Assembly (NCBI RefSeq): GCF_963675165.1 | Contig: NC_087378.1 | Location: 2,279,525-2,343,524, forward strand | Direction: 5' to 3' | Length of the DNA stretch: 64,000 nt | DNA from: Halichondria panicea | Lineage: Eukaryota; Porifera; Demospongiae; Suberitida; Halichondriidae | Shown: positions 36,468-48,525 of the stretch, piece after piece | Layout: each line of letters starts with the position of its first letter | Position numbering within the stretch: position 1 is the first letter of the stretch | The notes under the pieces: model-generated | The model's database searches: none | The model's input: the letters and a program-made list of their open reading frames with translations, nothing else | What the model was told of the DNA's origin: nothing | Made by a program: the position numbers and the translations under genes

Positions 36468-37845
36468 ATGGTTAAATCATGTGCATGAGGTATCTATGTG
36501 TTATAGTGTCCCACAGCCCGAGGGATGAGGGATACTATAACCATAGATATACCGAATGCACATGATCTAGTTTACCCTACTTTTCATTGGCTAAACAAAA
36601 CATTACCTCAGGCAAAACATTGTCTTTTTAAATCAAAGCCAGCAACAGTATTATCACTGTCAAGTTTTAGTCATACTGAACATGCTGAAAGAGTTCTGAA
36701 CACTCAAGTTACCCCTGTATGGATGAACTATATAGATAGCCTGAACCTATTAGCTCTACCTACCTAGAGTCTACAAACAAGCTCTCTTGCAAGAAACATT
36801 TTGTTGCACCCTACCCAAGCCCCACATCTATTTGCTTCTGTGTAGCTAAAAAGGAACAGCTTGCAAACTCAAGCCAATTCAAGCCAATACTCAAGTTATA
36901 CAACTTGGATGCGTATAAGAAAACAAATCCCCAGAAGACCTGCTTATACAATGACATTTATACAGACAATTATTATTATTCGTACTTTGTATTATTGCAT
37001 TTAGAGTCACTTTTCTTGGTTCAGATGTCAAAAATTGACATCTCCAATCAGATTCGCAAGAATGCAATTAAACTGTCACATGATTCCACCTCACAGGAGG
37101 AGGTTGGTAGTACTTGACCTTTGTCATTTTTAAAACTATGCCAGTAGGCAATGGCTAACTTAAATTCCGATATACATCAACTACAATTGTTATTTCAAGT
37201 ACAGAAAATCTTTTAAATCTGTATACGGGAGTAGAGATAATAGCCAGCCAGTTTTAGCATTGTCACCACGCCCATTTCCGCCACGCCTATTTTTTGACTG
37301 TCTGAAAGTAGAGGAGGTTGGACACGATCACGTGCACCACTTTTTTTGCTGAGCTGGCACAAAAATTGCCATTGAGTTCCAAACTTTATGTGCCTCTCTG
37401 GCTTCTTTTGATATAAAACTTTCATTAACCAACCCAATCCCCTCTATTCTGGCAAGTTATCAGTGCATACAGTGTTTACTAGATTCTTGCCAACCAGTAC
37501 AATGCAAGCTGCATACGAACTATACTTTACCCTATAGTCTAGCTAATCTTGGTCCAGCCAGACAACAGACACAGCTAGTCCGGTGTTACAAGTCAGCAAA
37601 GTCTATAACTTTTTTATTACAGTTATTCGGTATCTATGGTAACGTGAGCAGAGACCTTAGGAATGTCACATGATTGATGACGCGTGGCCAACCTCCTCTG
37701 GTCTGAAAGTGACTCTGTTTGCAAGACTCTCTCCCCCCGGGAGTAGTTTGGCCTCGAGACTAAATAGAAATAGAGCACATAAGCAAATACACTCAAGTGG
37801 GATCTAAACTTAAATAGAGAGCAGAATGATTCATATCCTTCATTA
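36468..37845. mobile_element. 1.4-kb insertion in the last intron of transporter copy 2
   Basis: The flanking sequence (ggattac on the left, cctcgagacagaacc on the right) is continuous in the other two copies. The insert begins with a hairpin (atcatgtgcat against atgcacatgat) at about 36477-36566. It holds two open stretches of 80 and 70 codons (36525-36767, 36905-37117) without recognisable family, and a nested Mutator-like element. The nature of the outer insert is unknown; its borders are approximate. Confidence 0.65.
37309..37700. mobile_element. Short Mutator-like element, 9-bp target duplication GTCTGAAAG
   Basis: The ends are tagaggaggttgg and ccaacctcctctg (12 of 13 paired). The direct repeat GTCTGAAAG lies at 37300-37308 and 37701-37709. 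The same end sequence, cagaggaggttgg followed by a CACGTG-like box, occurs twice more at 44541 and 45261. It has no coding capacity. Confidence 0.85.
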
Positions 37846-38383
37846 TTCCTCGAGACAGAACCGCAAAATTAGTCATTAATTTTGATTTGAGGTAAGATAT
37901 TTTTTTAGTTGCGGCTATTATCTGAACTACAGCCACCTCGCTATTCCGGCCAAGCTGCGCTGTCCCAAGGGTGGCCGGATTAACGAGACATGCACCATGC
38001 ATAGACTAGCGCGCATGACAAATTGTTGTAGCAAAAGGATATACAGTAGACTCTCGTTAATCCGATAATGTGTGTTCTCTCCTTGCAGTGGTCACGGTCT
38101 GTCTGGAATGGCACTACTGTCCTTCTCCTCTTTTGTCGCGGTGGCCGCCATGTTTGCTGGAGGGATTGGTCTGGAGAATGCTGTCAGACTCTTGCATAGC
38201 TAAAATAAACTCATATCATATGCATGCCATGTCATAGCCAGGGTATTGTACGTGCTGTTTTAATTTGAACTGTCCTGTGATCCCCATTTTATTATTTATT
38301 TGTCTTCTGCTGAATTTAACTGATTGATTTAAAACGTATACGTAATAATTATGTGAAGATATGCATGAGATTAATAATTATTT

Positions 38384-41300
38384 CTAGAACCTATACATGT
38401 AACCGGGATTAATCAGTTTACACAGTTGTTCTGCTGAGTTAGCACATCCACACTTGAGTAGGGCTGTCAACAGCACTCGATAGGTGGCATTAGATGGATC
38501 CTTCCTCTTCCATTTCTTCAAGGTGTGCAGTCTCATTAGCTCAACCTCACGCATGGCTTTGTATTCGATTTCTTCGATGTCTGTAGCTTTTAAGCCCAAA
38601 TGACATGCAACTTGCTCCCATTTCTCCAAGTCATGATAAATGTCCAGAATTTGGTCATCACTGCACTCTTGGTCGATTTCATAGCCCACGATTCCAAATT
38701 TTGAGATGAATTCTTCCACACTTGGCAACTGGCTTGATTGCTGAGTACGGACATCTATAGGCAACTCTGTATATATACATTCAATAAATACAGGGTATAA
38801 ATACTTGTACTATCACATGGTTTGATTGACAAACTGACCTGAATTTCCCAGCCATATGGTGTGTTTGGAACTGACTTCGGTGGATTTGGATTCGTCAACT
38901 GTACACTTGATGAAAGCCTCTTTCTGAAGGAGCACACCAGGGTGATGCTCAGATGTAGTAGACGCATCGTCAGGGCTGGGTGCAGACGTACAACCACAAG
39001 GACAGAAAAATGCTAAGTCAGGCTTTTCTTTGCTATAGCGCAGTGTCCTACATGACGAATCAATTCCAAGAAGGATCTGGTCTCGAACAACCGGGCACAT
39101 TTGAAAACACACCCAAGGATTAGCGTTAACATGCACTTCAAAATAGGAAAACGAATCAATCAATGTGACAACACATATGCTTTCAGGGGGAGATAACATA
39201 ACACAGTTTTGTGCGATAAGTTTTGGCTTTCCTCTATTGCAAACAAGAGTCCATCCTAATTTTTGAATGAGGAAAACCTGGAGACAACAGAAAACACCTG
39301 TCCTTGGCCAGCCTTTGGGGAACCGAATCAGTAAAGGATCTGCTATGGAGGAGGAGGATTGAATTCGACACTCTTCAATTTGATCGACAGGTAGCACGTC
39401 TAGCAGAGAAGGCATAAAGTATTCAGCAGATTGGGAGGTGAAATCTGATGCCACTTGCATTTCACTCGAAAAAGGTGTGAGAATTAAATGTTCCACAAAT
39501 AGCTTGAGAAGATCTGAGGGAGTGAAAAGCTCATTAACGTAGTGCTTGTTAAATTCATTTAAGAACTCCAGTGTAATGATTCCTTGGTCTCGAAATTTTT
39601 GCCATTTTCCAGTTTTGGGGGTGTAGGAATTTGGCACAATGGTTGAAGGGTTGCTAACAGCTTCTCTCATACGATAAACATGTTTAACCAGCTCAGTTAG
39701 CTTGTCGAGGAGGACTTGAGTGCTTGTGAAGACCACATTGGGCAGGATATCGACATAGTAATGAAAAATGTGCTGCTCGTGGAAAAATTTGAAAGCCTCG
39801 ATTAGACCGTCCTCAGAAATTTGAAGTTGTTCAGCTACCTCCAAGCATTCTTGCTTGCTCAGAACGTTTCGTTGAAGCTGGGAGGAAATGTTTTTAACAC
39901 AAATTTCCAGAACATACCAGAACAGGGGAATATCAATCGCCTTTGAAGGAGACCTTTCAATTGCTAAACGAATTAAATCCGATACAATTTTCTCATGATC
40001 TCCAGGCAGTTTAGCATTGATAGGAAAGATAAGTTCATCCATTGCTTCGTTGAAGAATACCAATTGCTCGACAAACTCTGGGGTTAGTAATTTGAGCAGC
40101 TTCTCATTCTTTTTTTGCAACGTTTCAGAGCTCTCTTGAATTTTATCAAAAAACGTTCCAACAATCATTAATCTTGGTTTCTTGCCATCAGTGGTATGGG
40201 ATTGCATGGAGCGAACTAAGCACTTGAGTGTTTCCACAGTGGTCAAGGTTGATCGATACGGATCAGATATCAACTCGTCGTCTTCGTAGTATTCTACCAT
40301 TGGGCAATCGTCTAATTTTTCTGACAGACGAATAACAAGAATTGCAATGCTGAGGCCATGTACAAAATGCGGCAAGAGGTTATGGAAATGTGGTTGTCCC
40401 CCAGTATCCGTGAAGTAGATCCAGGTATCACCTAGCATTTTACTAGGGGTATTATCAGCTGGCAATGGACTTGCTAATTTAAATTTGGCCATTCGATCAG
40501 TTAATTCTTCGTGTACACTAGCAATGACTGCTCGAGGTTCCATTGATGAATCAACACTACTACTTGCATAGAAGTTAGTTGAATTGGATAGTGTTATGGG
40601 CAAAGCATTTACACCAAATAATGACATCCACCCACGAAATGTACTCAATTTTTTCAGTACATATAAAAGAGAGTTATCCGTAGGTATCTGATTTGAAAGG
40701 ATAGCAACGGCACTAACTACAGTGTCTTGCAGCTGGCTTTCACTGATAGATGTCCATTTTCCACTTCGTAATCGGATCTTTGATCCCAATACATTCCGAA
40801 CATGGCGAGGAGACTCTGTGTGTGTAGCTGGTGAGCCACTTGAGGATAAATCTGCAACGACCTGAATTCGGACTGCTGGATTAGTGAGGGGGGTACTAGT
40901 TCGTACGATCGGAGCTGGTTCGTCAAGAAGCATACAATTTGTAGATGTTTTTCCAACGCCAGCTTGTCCTTGAATGAGAGAATTGGTGATGGTCACCGAA
41001 ACACACCCAGCATTTATGGCTGTACTGAATAGCACCTCTGATTCTGTAATTGAAAAATTCCAACTTAGTTTTAAAGCATGCACACTACTACAACTTACTC
41101 TTGATTTCCTTTTGTAATATATCAATGGAATCCGTAACACGTTTTAGTTTTTCAATAGTATTGTGTGCATCTGCTCCACCTGTTCTAGTCAGCATTTCCA
41201 GTCTTTCTTTTTCCTGTATTACAATTAAGACAAGTGATTTCACAGCTACTGCAATAGACATACACAAGACTTGCGCATAGTTACATCCTCTGCCTGGACA

Positions 41301-41640
41301 TGTACCTGATTGTATGTGCCCAGCTTTTTACGCAATGGCCCTGCAAGAGGGTTAAATAGGGTTGCAAGAGCCTGAGCATCTTCTTCTGCTATGATATCGC
41401 CAATCTGTGATAAAGTATAAGCCGTTCCGTTAATACCACTTATTATAAAGTCAATTCTATGTACTTTTAGGGGAGGGGGAGAGAGGCAGAAGGATTTTTA
41501 AGAATGACAAGGGATTTTATTTATTTAGTCTCCATGCACCACTCTAATAGGACCCACATGCAGCCAATGACCACTAGACTCACCCTCTTTAGTCTCAAAG
41601 CTATTTCACGAGCCCTTGCATCCAATGTTGATGATGCCAT
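38384..41640 (-). CDS. Roc-COR GTPase-like protein with C-terminal death domain
   Basis: Five exons read leftward (41584-41640, 41306-41404, 41099-41213, 38839-41043, 38384-38766) give 952 residues. The N-terminal 90 residues are helical with charged coiled-coil character. A P-loop GQAGVGKTST lies near residue 117. The switch II-type DTGGQPHFHNLLPHF and a VGTFFDK motif in the G4 position mark a Roc (Ras of complex proteins) domain. A COR-like region follows (FFHEQHIFHYY, LLDKLTELVKHVYRM, YFMPSLLDVLP). The last exon encodes a death domain (KWEQVACHLGLKATDIEEIE, LLTALLKCGCANSAEQLCKLI). Roco proteins are GTP-regulated signalling scaffolds, and a terminal death domain suggests innate immune or cell-death signalling. 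There are no leucine-rich repeats or kinase domain. The start MASSTLDARAREIAL is the first ATG in phase. Confidence 0.87.
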
Positions 41641-42119
41641 GATCGTTTGAGATTCGAGCTCTACATATAGGAATGAATATTATTATACGGGTTGTTACAT
41701 GTATAGATTGTTCGTATACCTTCGAAAAAATACGTCCACCCTTTTCATTAACTTTAGGAATGAAAATGGGCGTAATTTCGCGGACGGCGAGATTTTACTT
41801 GACCCACCAAATAATCAGCTTATAATTATACATAATTATACTTGTGAACATTTTCATTTATTGATAGCAATTACCTTACATACAAAGGAATGCATTCTTT
41901 GACAACAATGACATTCTTAAACTAAAGGATGGAAAATTTGTAGGCCGAGAGTTTTCTGGTACAGTGAAGCCTCCATTAACGACCACCTCCGAAGAGCAAC
42001 CACACGCTATATAACGACCAAGAGCTCAGGTCCAGATTGAAACTACAATGACTGCAACCTCTCAGGAATGACCACCTCTAGACTACTCTGTATAACAAGC
42101 AGCTTATTTCTAGTTTGGA

Positions 42120-42397
42120 GGTTGAAAAATTGTATTGAAGTCCTGGCATCGCATATTTAGAGGGTCGCATCTAATTGGAGGTAGCTCTACAGGCTTCGAT
42201 TTCAGGCCGCTTAAAAACACTGATTTTCCAGTGGGCCACATCGAGACTAGGAAGTGGCTACATTTACCTCTGTTTTAGAACGCGACATTAAAAAACAATT
42301 GTCAACGCAGCTGTCGCTACTTTTAGAGGTCAGAAAATTGCCTGAGCTCGAGGGTGTCACATATTTGGAGGGTCCTTAAATCGAGGTTTTACGGTAC
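42120..42397 (+). repeat. Inverted dispersed repeat, copy 1
   Basis: This segment, ending tcgaggttttacggta, is the inverse of 43794-44136, which begins tacctcgatttaaggcgac and ends tcgaggtcttacggta. Shared inner words include gtcaacgcagctgtcgctac and its complement. The second copy has inverted ends of its own, as expected of a MITE. Confidence 0.75.
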
Positions 42398-42402
42398 AGT
42401 AC

Positions 42403-42560
42403 GTGTGTGTCTGTGTGTCTGTTCCAGCTGTAACTGCTTAACTGTTGCAATGCGATGAAAACTAACAGCTTCTATAGGCTTCTAGCCACGTTCTCTTGGA
42501 TTTGCAAACTAAAACTTCTTTCTCGAGTTATGGCTATAGTTTGACCATAGTAGAAGGGAA
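42403..42560 (+). repeat. Dispersed (TG)n-headed repeat, copy 1 of 3
   Basis: A TG-rich start is followed by aactgttgcaatgcgatgaaaac and cttctagccacgttctcttgg. Copies are at about 47707-47910 in the same orientation and about 57835-58063 in the opposite orientation. The latter two keep a head with a cctcg...cgagg hairpin followed by atacggta. Confidence 0.72.
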
Positions 42561-42681
42561 GGTGATTGGCAATGGAAATCGTTCACGTGATACTTCTACA
42601 ATGAAGTCTATGTAATAATTATGCATAATAATTATTGTGTTATAAATAGACGGGGGCGTATGTCTAAAAATAGGAATTACT

Positions 42682-43069
42682 TACCGTATTTACTTGATTA
42701 AACGCTTCATATCGAAGTCTGTAAAGGGGGCGTTTAAACAAGATGAGCGTTTATTGGTCATGTCTACTCCAAACTCTTGCACACAGCAGTTATTATGCTC
42801 TTTTTGGCTGCTGCCACAGCTCTCAGCTAAAATCTTAAGTCATAGGAGTGGTGTTTCTCCCCCTGTGTTGGTATCTCTCTCTCTGCCATCATAAAAAGTA
42901 TCTACATTCTATGCTGCCATGCTTGCAACTGGTTCTACGTGCTAGTTCAGCTCCACCCACAGCGCCACGCCCATACATGAGCGATTATTTAAGATGGGCA
43001 GTTCTATTGACCTTTTACCAGGCGTTTAAACGAGATGGGCGTTAAATCAAGGAGGGCGTAAATACGATA
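42682..43069. mobile_element. MITE with taccgtatttacttgatta ends
   Basis: The left end taccgtatttacttgattaa and the complement of the right end (gcgttaaatcaaggagggcgtaaatacg) form imperfect inverted repeats. The interior contains further copies of ggcgtttaaac(a/g)agatg. There is no coding capacity. Confidence 0.65.
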
Positions 43070-43793
43070 TTCAGATTAGAATTCGGAATAGGCCTGTTTA
43101 CATGAACGCAAATAGGTTTAATCCGGCCGGATTAAGGCTTCGTGTAAACTGGTCTTAGACTATATATGCCCATGATCTAACCATTTTTTGGTAAATCGAT
43201 GCCATGGCCCATAGGCCAGTAGTAGTCTTGCAAGTCCCGCCCCTTCACTCACTCAGGATCTGGCAACAGTCCCTGCACCAGGATCTTGGCGCCGCCTATC
43301 AGATTGTAGACGTCATCATCATCCCACTCATATCATAAAACCACAAACCACACCCACACAATGTCATGGATTAGCATGCTGATAGGTTGAGCAGCTAAGC
43401 TGCCACGCCCATGTATAGAGTGGGTCCACTGGGACAACTCCACATGCACACTGTTACCAGACCCTGAATAGGCCTTGCCCAATTATGCTCAAAATTTTGC
43501 CTATTAGTCTAGTGTAGGTCTCATGCATTGTACCTATTAGTCTTTAATTCATATCAATTAGTATTACCCATTATAGTCTCAAAATTATCAACGAGAATTA
43601 TACTGCAACATCACAGACGCTTCTATATAATCTTCTAAAGAAGTATTATTGGTGAAAGAAAAAAGTCAACTGATCTAGTACTATACTAGCACCTTCCATA
43701 CGTATATACTCAGTCTAGCCACGATGTGGACCATGTGCTCAGAAGTACGTGTAAAGGTTAACTATTACATTATTCATGCTATTGAGCGAGCAA

Positions 43794-44136
43794 TACCTCG
43801 ATTTAAGGCGACCCTCCAAATATGCGACACCCAGGAGCTTCAGCAATTTTCTGACCTCTAAAAGTAGCGACAGCTGCGTTGACAATTCTTTTTTAATGTC
43901 GCGTTCTAAAATAGAGGTAAATGTAGCCACTCCCTAGCCTCGATTGTAGCCCACTGGAAAATCAGTGTTTTAAGTGGCCTGAAATCGAGGCAAGTAGACT
44001 CTGTAAAATTACCTCCAATTAGATACGACCCTCTAAATATGCGACACCAGGACTTCAATTTTTCAACCTTCAAAAGAAGCGACCTCCGGCTTCGTAATTA
44101 TTAAAAAGTGTCGCTTTAAATCGAGGTCTTACGGTA
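43794..44136 (-). mobile_element. MITE, inverted copy of 42120-42397
   Basis: The ends (tacctcgatttaaggcgac at left, complement of gtcgctttaaatcgaggtcttacggta at right) are imperfect inverted repeats. The body matches 42120-42397 in reverse. A minus-strand open stretch of 63 codons in it is shared noise, not a gene. Confidence 0.65.
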
Positions 44137-47100
44137 ATAGAGGCTAATATTTTTTGCCTATTAGGCTGGCAATCAATGCTCCACTGCACTGCACCTATTA
44201 GTTTCAAAATTATGCTAGCATAATTGGGCAAGGCCTAACCCTGAATGAGTGAAGGGGCTGGACTTGCGAGACTAGGGCCAGTGGATTGACTGGGTTTTGA
44301 GCTTAGTATTAAACTTGATACATAAACTTGTACACATCTAGATTTTAATAATTAGGGATCAAGTCTCAGTCATGAAGTGTCTAACTTGGTTATTACCTCA
44401 GACTGTTTTGAGTACAGTAATAGAGCAGTATAGCCAGAGCAGCACTTCGAGCAGACTCTGCGCACTAGTCAGTAGTATAGTCAGAGGTAGGACAGCTAGC
44501 CGGTTGACCTGCATTCCTAGCATAACAGGGTGTTACGCCCCAGAGGAGGTTGGAAGGAAGTTCAGTCACGTGCAAAAATATGTGCTGAGTCAGCGCTATT
44601 ATTATTGTGTCTAGTCAGCAGTTTAGCGCCGACTCAGCACTGGACTGGTTTATGCATACAGCGGTTTTCAGAGTTCCATTTGCAATGTCTAGAGCGGAAG
44701 TACCTGTCACGTGAACCGTTACGTAACAAGATTGAAGTTCTATCATTCTAAACCGATTTTTTTCCAATACATGATTTGGGAGAATCAACCTTGGAAATAG
44801 CCTTTGCAAGCCTTTGGCATCACCGCTGAAGCTATCCTTGAGATTGTAAGCACTTCCAATAGTTTTGTGAGCTACTATTAGTAACACAGGACTGGATGTC
44901 TGGAGCTAAGAGAGATTCTACTGTCTATATGACTCATCAGCTTGCAGCAACACAAAATGAGTAGGCAGGCCGGGGCAGTCACTTCAACCAGTTTCTTATA
45001 TAATACTGAGAAGCTACACGCTTATTTCAGACTTCTCTGAATAACTAGTAACGAATAACTTTGTCTGTAAAATTTATATTGAAAACTCATGTAAAAAAAC
45101 TTGCCTGACTCAGCAATATTTGTGCTCCCGTGATGTTGTCCAACCTTAAATGTTTGGGAATATCACGTGACCAGTGACTTCCGCTCTAGACATTGGAGAT
45201 GCAAGAACTCTGAAAACCGCTGTAGATTGAAGAGTTAGTCTTCAATCTATGGTTTATGCTCAGAGGAGGTTGGAAGGAAGTTGAGATCACGTGCAAAAAT
45301 AGCTCTAAATGTGCTCTAAATGTGCTGAGTTGGCGCTACTGAAGAAGCTGAAGACACTGTCTGGTTCCTATGCTTATAAGCTTCAGATATTAATTGACCA
45401 GATAGCACAATTAAGAGAAGAATTAGGTAAAGTAACTCGTTCTTTTTGGTTCATCGTAAGCCTTTAAATTTACACACAGGCTCGTCTGAGGGCATTGTCG
45501 ATACTAGTCAACTGCACACAGTGAAAGAGTTAGTCAGAAGAACTAAGGAGACATGTCAGTCCATCTCCACTGAGCACAAGGACATCCACGCCTCCATCTC
45601 TAAGTTTGGAAAGGCCATTGACAAAGTACGCACATTTATTCGAACACTATACATATTGTGTTCCAATTCCTACATACGTGTAGTGCACCATAGAGTAGTG
45701 ATACTCATATCAATGTTACAGTCACACTGTACTGTGTTGTACACAATGCACACAGCCCCGCCTTACACCACACCCCCACCCCCACAGAGCTTGCAGGCGG
45801 ACATATCTGGTCTGGGTGTGGAGGGGGTGCTGTCTGACAAGAGTCACTCTCGGGAGCTGGATGCTGCTATCTGTGAGCACCTGTTCCGACAGGGGAGACT
45901 GGACATTGGGGAGATGATTATCGAGGTGGGTAGTCAAGGGGAGGGGCTGAGTAGTTTGCGCAGTCATGATGTCATTATAAGTTGCTACATGTATGTGGAT
46001 CATTGATGAATAGCTCAGGGAAACTCCTTTTCGGAAAAAGGCCATCGGTTTGTGTGGCATGATTTGATAAGAAACATGTGCTAGACTCTCTGTAAATTCA
46101 TTGTTCTGATTTGTTATTGATAGTATGTACAGTTAAATGTCTGGTTGATCCTCATCCCTGTGACTTGTCTTACATGTGCATGTACACGTACATGTGTAGT
46201 ACTGTCACTACATCTGTGTGTGCCTGTGCAGGACAGTGGCATCAGTGTGGACCCCGTCTACATGGAGCAATTCACTGGACTCAACAGAGTGTTAGAGGCC
46301 CTCAGGGACAGAAACATGGAACCAGCACTCGAGTAAGCTGAGAAATGTTGTTTTTACCAGTACCTCTATATGGTAATGTTCCTCACTTTTATTGGTTTGT
46401 AGGACAATTAGTGTCTTTTCCACAATCAGGCTTTCCCAGTTTATAATTTAGGAGATATGAAGCAAAGATGCAAAGAGGTGGTATTGATAAACTTTGAGCA
46501 TCCCTGGCATTTAAGGGGGTTGAGAAGTAACGTGAAGTGTAACTTTAACATCAGTGTGAGTGGGTAACGCAAAAAGTGTTCTACCCACTTCTTATGCAAT
46601 CACACCAGGGACTACATTTAATATTCATATCCCATTAAATTTTAAAAAGTGGAAATAGATATAACGATTTGCTTGAGCTGTAGTACTGGTGTTCATTATG
46701 ATCACCCCCTCCCCCGTGAATATGCCAAACCGGTTATTGTTATTGGTGGAGAATTTCCAGTAGGCCTGATCTTGAGTTTCATTTTCCATTCATGAAAGAG
46801 TATATCATGAATAGGTTGTTACATTTTTGTAGCGAATAGTGTTTAAACAGTAGAAACTTGATATAGTTGGATGGCTGTATTTGTATCTTCCTGTCATGTA
46901 ATATTGTATGGATGTGATACAGGTAGTGTGCACTTCTCACGCATTAAGTATCACTCCACGTACACGTAGTACACTCACCCTTCAAAGCTACACACAGTGT
47001 GTAGTTGCATTGAGTCAATGTGTTTGTGTGACTGGTATGAATTTGTGTATAATACACACTCTTTGTTGCAATTTGTGTCAATTGCTTGTTTTTCAATGTG

Positions 47101-47706
47101 TGTTAATTTGTCACAGGTGGGCGTTGATTCACAAGGACCAGCTCCAACACCACGGCAGCTGTCTCGAGTTCAAGCTCCGCCAGCTTAAATTCATTGACCT
47201 TTTAACTTCTGGACAAACTCGGAAGCTCTGGCGTACGCTAAAGTTCTTGGGCAGTTTGTGCCAAGACACACAAAAGGTTTGCTAAAATTGGTCCACAGCA
47301 CACACATACAGGTACATGGACACTATAATAGTTGCCTTGGTACTTGATACGTGTATGAATTGATTGAAAATCCCGTATGTATTGATCAGATGTTTGTGTT
47401 TAGAGTGTCTTGAATAGTGGGGTTAAACGTGTAATGATTGAATGTGTGCTGGTATGCTCACATGCGTACCGATACATTTACCCTGTGTGTACACTAACAC
47501 AAAGTCTGCAATGTCATAACAATCTAGTACTGTAGATCTATCACAGTATTGGATTGCACACACATGCACACATTCTACAGTATCTATAGTCTAACGTCAA
47601 AGAAGATTTCCCATAACCTTTCATTAGAATTCCTAGAACTAGATTATGTGTAACAAACGTTATGCTTTTGAGGTTGTCCACCCATTGATACACATACAGT
47701 AATTAT

Positions 47707-48525
47707 GCCTCGAGGCGTAGCCGCACGAGGGATACGGTAAAGCTGACTGTGTGTGTGTCTGTGTGTGTGTGTATTCCAGCAGTAACTGCTCAACGGTTGC
47801 AATGCGACGAAAACTAACAGCTTCTTTAGGCTTCTAGCCACGTTCTCTTGGATTTTGATTCGTGGATTAGCAAACTAAAGCTTCTTTCTCTAGTTATGGC
47901 TAGTTTGACTCACATTGAAGGCTGTTGCAGTCTCTTCAGAATCTTTCATAGCATCATCTGTTCGCACAAACTTTCTATTCAACATATGAGTTAGCCTTGA
48001 ACTAAAGCGCTAGCTTTTTGTTAGCTACAAGACTCAAAAAATATCTGTTAAAACAGCTAGCTAGCAGTAGCCATTTGTGAAAATTGATCTCTTTGGACAC
48101 ACCCTTTAATTATTGCTGTGGATGTAATGCGCATGCGCGCTCATTCCCCATGTGTGAGAAAATAATATCCAAGATCCAGATCCAGATCCTCCTGGCAGAA
48201 TCATCTTTGTCTTGAGGGCTAGGGCCTGGTAAGCCATAAAACACTACCATATAACAATATTAATATAGATAACAATATGCATGTACAGGTCTTTTCTTCT
48301 TAGATATTATATACACTGAACTACAGATCCTGGAAGAATCAATTTTCTTCTTTCTTGAGGTCCTGGTAAGCCACATAATACAACAATAGATGCATGTAAA
48401 TAAGTGTTTTCTTCTCAGTGACTTTATATAGATAAGCTAACTTTAGATAACATTCTAATACTTTTGAGCGAAAGCAAAAACATGGCGAGAGGCATTAGCA
48501 CAGCGCCAGCTTGAACACTAGTTAT
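47707..48525. mobile_element. About 815-bp insertion in RMND5 pseudogene intron 5
   Basis: The first RMND5 copy reads cagtaattatatcggttt without interruption at about 16941. Here the same sequence is split after cagtaattat and resumes as ttatatcggttt, so TTAT may be a target duplication. The insert starts gcctcgaggcgtagccgcac with a cctcg/cgagg hairpin, then atacggta and a TG run. It has no inverted ends and no coding frame. The class is undetermined. Confidence 0.75.

Larger units (their letters stand above)
33457..38203 (+). pseudogene. YeeE/YedE-family transporter pseudogene (copy 2)
   Basis: This copy of the transporter has several independent lesions. Exon 1 has an extra A near 33510 (ggggagaaggg) and a 17-bp deletion near 33577. 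Exon 3, which carries the first cysteine motif, is wholly deleted at about 34073 along with parts of both introns. The acceptor of exon 7 is lost near 35280, where ccatgtatag became cccgg. Exons 8, 9 and 10 remain recognisable, ending with AGC TAA at 38201-38203. The last intron contains a large insertion. No functional protein is expected. Confidence 0.9.
30102..38220 (+). repeat. Segmental duplication, unit B2
   Basis: This is a direct tandem copy of unit B1. It contains a shortened-tail SRCR gene and a broken transporter. Relative to B1 it lacks about 495 bp in the SRCR tail exon and about 190 bp covering transporter exon 3. It has gained a short hairpin insert near 33657-33705 and about 1.4 kb at roughly 36468-37845. 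Confidence 0.9.
41641..45335. other. Transposon-rich spacer without genes
   Basis: About 3.7 kb of nested inverted-repeat sequence with no supported coding exon. A pogo-like end (acagtgaagcctccattaac) lies at 41961. A perfect 20-bp inverted pair aggccttgcccaattatgct lies at 43470-43489 and 44217-44236. A larger inverted pair lies at about 43215-43257 and 44243-44280. The cagaggaggttgg end occurs at 44541 and 45261, with an inverted pair (44661-44701 against 45177-45220) between them. The left edge of the third duplication block abuts this repeat cluster. Confidence 0.75.

Noticed and set aside
36525-37117. Two short open frames in the 1.4-kb insertion
   Set aside because: No recognised domain, no splice signals, and each overlaps a hairpin or AT-rich repeat; kept only as part of the insertion.
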